This document shows positions 4,794-5,704 of a DNA stretch of 5,704 nucleotides, one piece after another (positions within the stretch are counted from its first letter, which is position 1; every line of letters starts with the position of its first letter). Origin of the DNA: Candidatus Aenigmarchaeota archaeon ex4484_52. GTDB lineage: Archaea > EX4484-52. A program made the translations under genes and the position numbers. Location of the stretch: the NCBI GenBank assembly GCA_002254415.1, contig NJDR01000044.1, positions 1 to 5,704 of the forward strand. Direction: 5' to 3'. The notes under the pieces are model-generated. The model ran no database searches and had not been told where the DNA came from. It saw only the letters and a list, made by a program, of their open reading frames with translations.

Positions 4794-5704
4794 TTATTAC
4801 TAGTTAAAATATTATTTATCCAGTTTATTATTCGCCTCAAAAATCCTTTTTTTTCAATAAATATTGTCCTTCCAGTTATTTTATTTTGATTATAATTTTT
4901 TTCTTTGCTTTTGTTGATTTTATCAAATCTATTATTTTGTGTTTGCTGTGTTGAATTTAAAAAAACAGAGCAGGCAGCATATTTTTTTGTATTATTAATA
5001 GTATATTCTGCAATAAAAAAGAGCTTTGAATCTATATTTTTTGTATTGAAGTGAATTGTTTTTTGTCTGTTTATAAGATATGTTTTTGGAGTATTGTTCA
5101 GGCCAAAATTAAACAGAGTAAAATTAATTTTTTGCCTGTATTTATTTTTAATCACTATTTTTATTTTATCTTGTTTTTTTGTGCAATTTATCTCTACTTT
5201 GTTTCTGTTATCTATTTTATTTGATTTTGATTTTTCATTGTTTTTAATTTTTTTTGTTGTTGGGGGTAAAGTCCTGTTAATTATAATGTCTGTTGTATAA
5301 TCAACTCTTTCTCCTGTTTTTGAATCAGTTGCCCTGATTCTGTATTTGTATTTATCTTCTTTAATATTTGATTTTATTGTATTTTCCAGAATAATTTTTT
5401 TTGATTCATACGGCTTTAAACTAATGGTTTTTTCATTTGGAGACCAACCACCTATGTTTGCTGTTTTTTGTTTAATAAAAATATATGATTTTACTTTGCA
5501 CCTATTTGCAATAGATTTCTTGTTTTTCAAAACAAAAGAAATATTTATTATTTGATTTCTTTTTGCATCCTTTGGAGTCATCACATCAAAAAAAGCATAT
5601 GTTTTGCCTGCTCTTTCATTTTTGTCTTCTTCATCCAAACAAGAGCAAGATTTGACAATATTTTTTGTTGTGCATTTATTTTGACCATTAAAATTTATTG
5701 TAAA
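4790..5704 (-). CDS. Ig-like extracellular protein, N-terminal part outside window
   Basis: The frame is open from the window edge at 5704 to TAA at 4792-4790, so 304 C-terminal residues are visible and the true start lies beyond the window; a TTG at 5638 is an internal Leu, not the start. Visible residues 1-22 hold three Cys (KCTTKNIVKSCSC). About residues 37-143 look like a CARDB-like Ig fold, with alternating strands such as IINISFVLKNK, KTISLKPYESKKIIL and DKYKYRIRATDSKTGE. A Lys/Asn-rich linker (PPTTKKIKNNEKSKSNK) leads to a second beta-rich segment. Seven N-x-S/T sequons (NIS, NRT, NCT, NFT, two NNT, NST) fit an archaeal secreted glycoprotein. The C-terminus (KKGFLRRIINWINNIL) looks amphipathic rather than membrane-spanning, so anchoring is unclear. 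Codon use is as AT-rich as its neighbours. Function is unknown; adhesion or a cell-wall role is only a guess. Confidence 0.7.
   Translation of the reverse strand, partial: FTINFNGQNKCTTKNIVKSCSCLDEEDKNERAGKTYAFFDVMTPKDAKRNQIINISFVLKNKKSIANRCKVKSYIFIKQKTANIGGWSPNEKTISLKPYESKKIILENTIKSNIKEDKYKYRIRATDSKTGERVDYTTDIIINRTLPPTTKKIKNNEKSKSNKIDNRNKVEINCTKKQDKIKIVIKNKYRQKINFTLFNFGLNNTPKTYLINRQKTIHFNTKNIDSKLFFIAEYTINNTKKYAACSVFLNSTQQTQNNRFDKINKSKEKNYNQNKITGRTIFIEKKGFLRRIINWINNILTSNN

Noticed and set aside
5094..5555. Two + strand hydrophobic frames (5094-5300, 5346-5555) opposite the surface protein
   Set aside because: Complements of Lys/Asn-rich coding sequence give Phe/Leu/Ile-rich frames that mimic membrane proteins; no start signals or conservation cues.
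5620..5638. TTG 5638 as the start of the surface protein
   Set aside because: The same frame stays open to the window edge with sensible Cys-containing sequence, so the start must be upstream of the window.
1..5704. CRISPR array, toxin-antitoxin or defence island
   Set aside because: No regularly spaced direct repeats, no Cas-like motifs, and no paired small genes with recognisable toxin or antitoxin features.

Overview
The window is strongly AT-rich. It looks like a piece of an archaeal genome, most likely a small-genome DPANN-type lineage (Woesearchaeota or Pacearchaeota-like); this placement is inferred, not proven. Support comes from a tyrosine/phenylalanine biosynthesis fusion of a kind known in archaea, a stand-alone methionyl-tRNA synthetase beta-type protein, a small 2[4Fe-4S] ferredoxin, an Ig-like surface protein rich in N-glycosylation sequons, TATA-like boxes a short distance before start codons, and no clear Shine-Dalgarno sites.

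Layout: (1) positions 1-823, a decayed, frame-broken aminoglycoside/choline-kinase-type phosphotransferase on the + strand; (2) 824-986, a short stretch with a dubious 52-codon ORF; (3) 983-2677, an intact prephenate dehydrogenase-prephenate dehydratase-ACT fusion, followed by a T-rich terminator; (4) 2740-3451, a decayed SAM-dependent methyltransferase on the + strand; (5) a GC-rich dyad at 3452-3467; (6) 3484-3810, an intact tRNA-binding MetRS-beta-like gene on the - strand; (7) 3870-4083, probable remains of a small membrane protein gene on the + strand, with a TATA-like box between it and the MetRS-beta-like gene that could serve both; (8) 4084-4338, mostly non-coding, with a 34-codon ORF and an inverted repeat; (9) 4353-4535, a ferredoxin on the - strand with a hairpin just before its start; (10) 4650-4793, a 47-aa two-helix membrane peptide on the + strand, converging on (11) 4790-5704, the C-terminal part of an Ig-like extracellular protein on the - strand that runs off the window.

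The intact genes do not form one operon or one system. They are separate housekeeping functions (aromatic amino acids, tRNA binding, electron transfer, cell surface). The main theme is gene decay: three + strand genes are broken by many indels and stops while their neighbours are intact. In the methyltransferase, six of seven frame changes can be repaired by adding one base to an A or T run, which points to slippage-type deletion. I see no convincing undescribed defence or mobile system. The most unusual intact gene is the dehydrogenase-dehydratase fusion, which lacks a chorismate mutase domain and carries altered dehydratase and ACT motifs.
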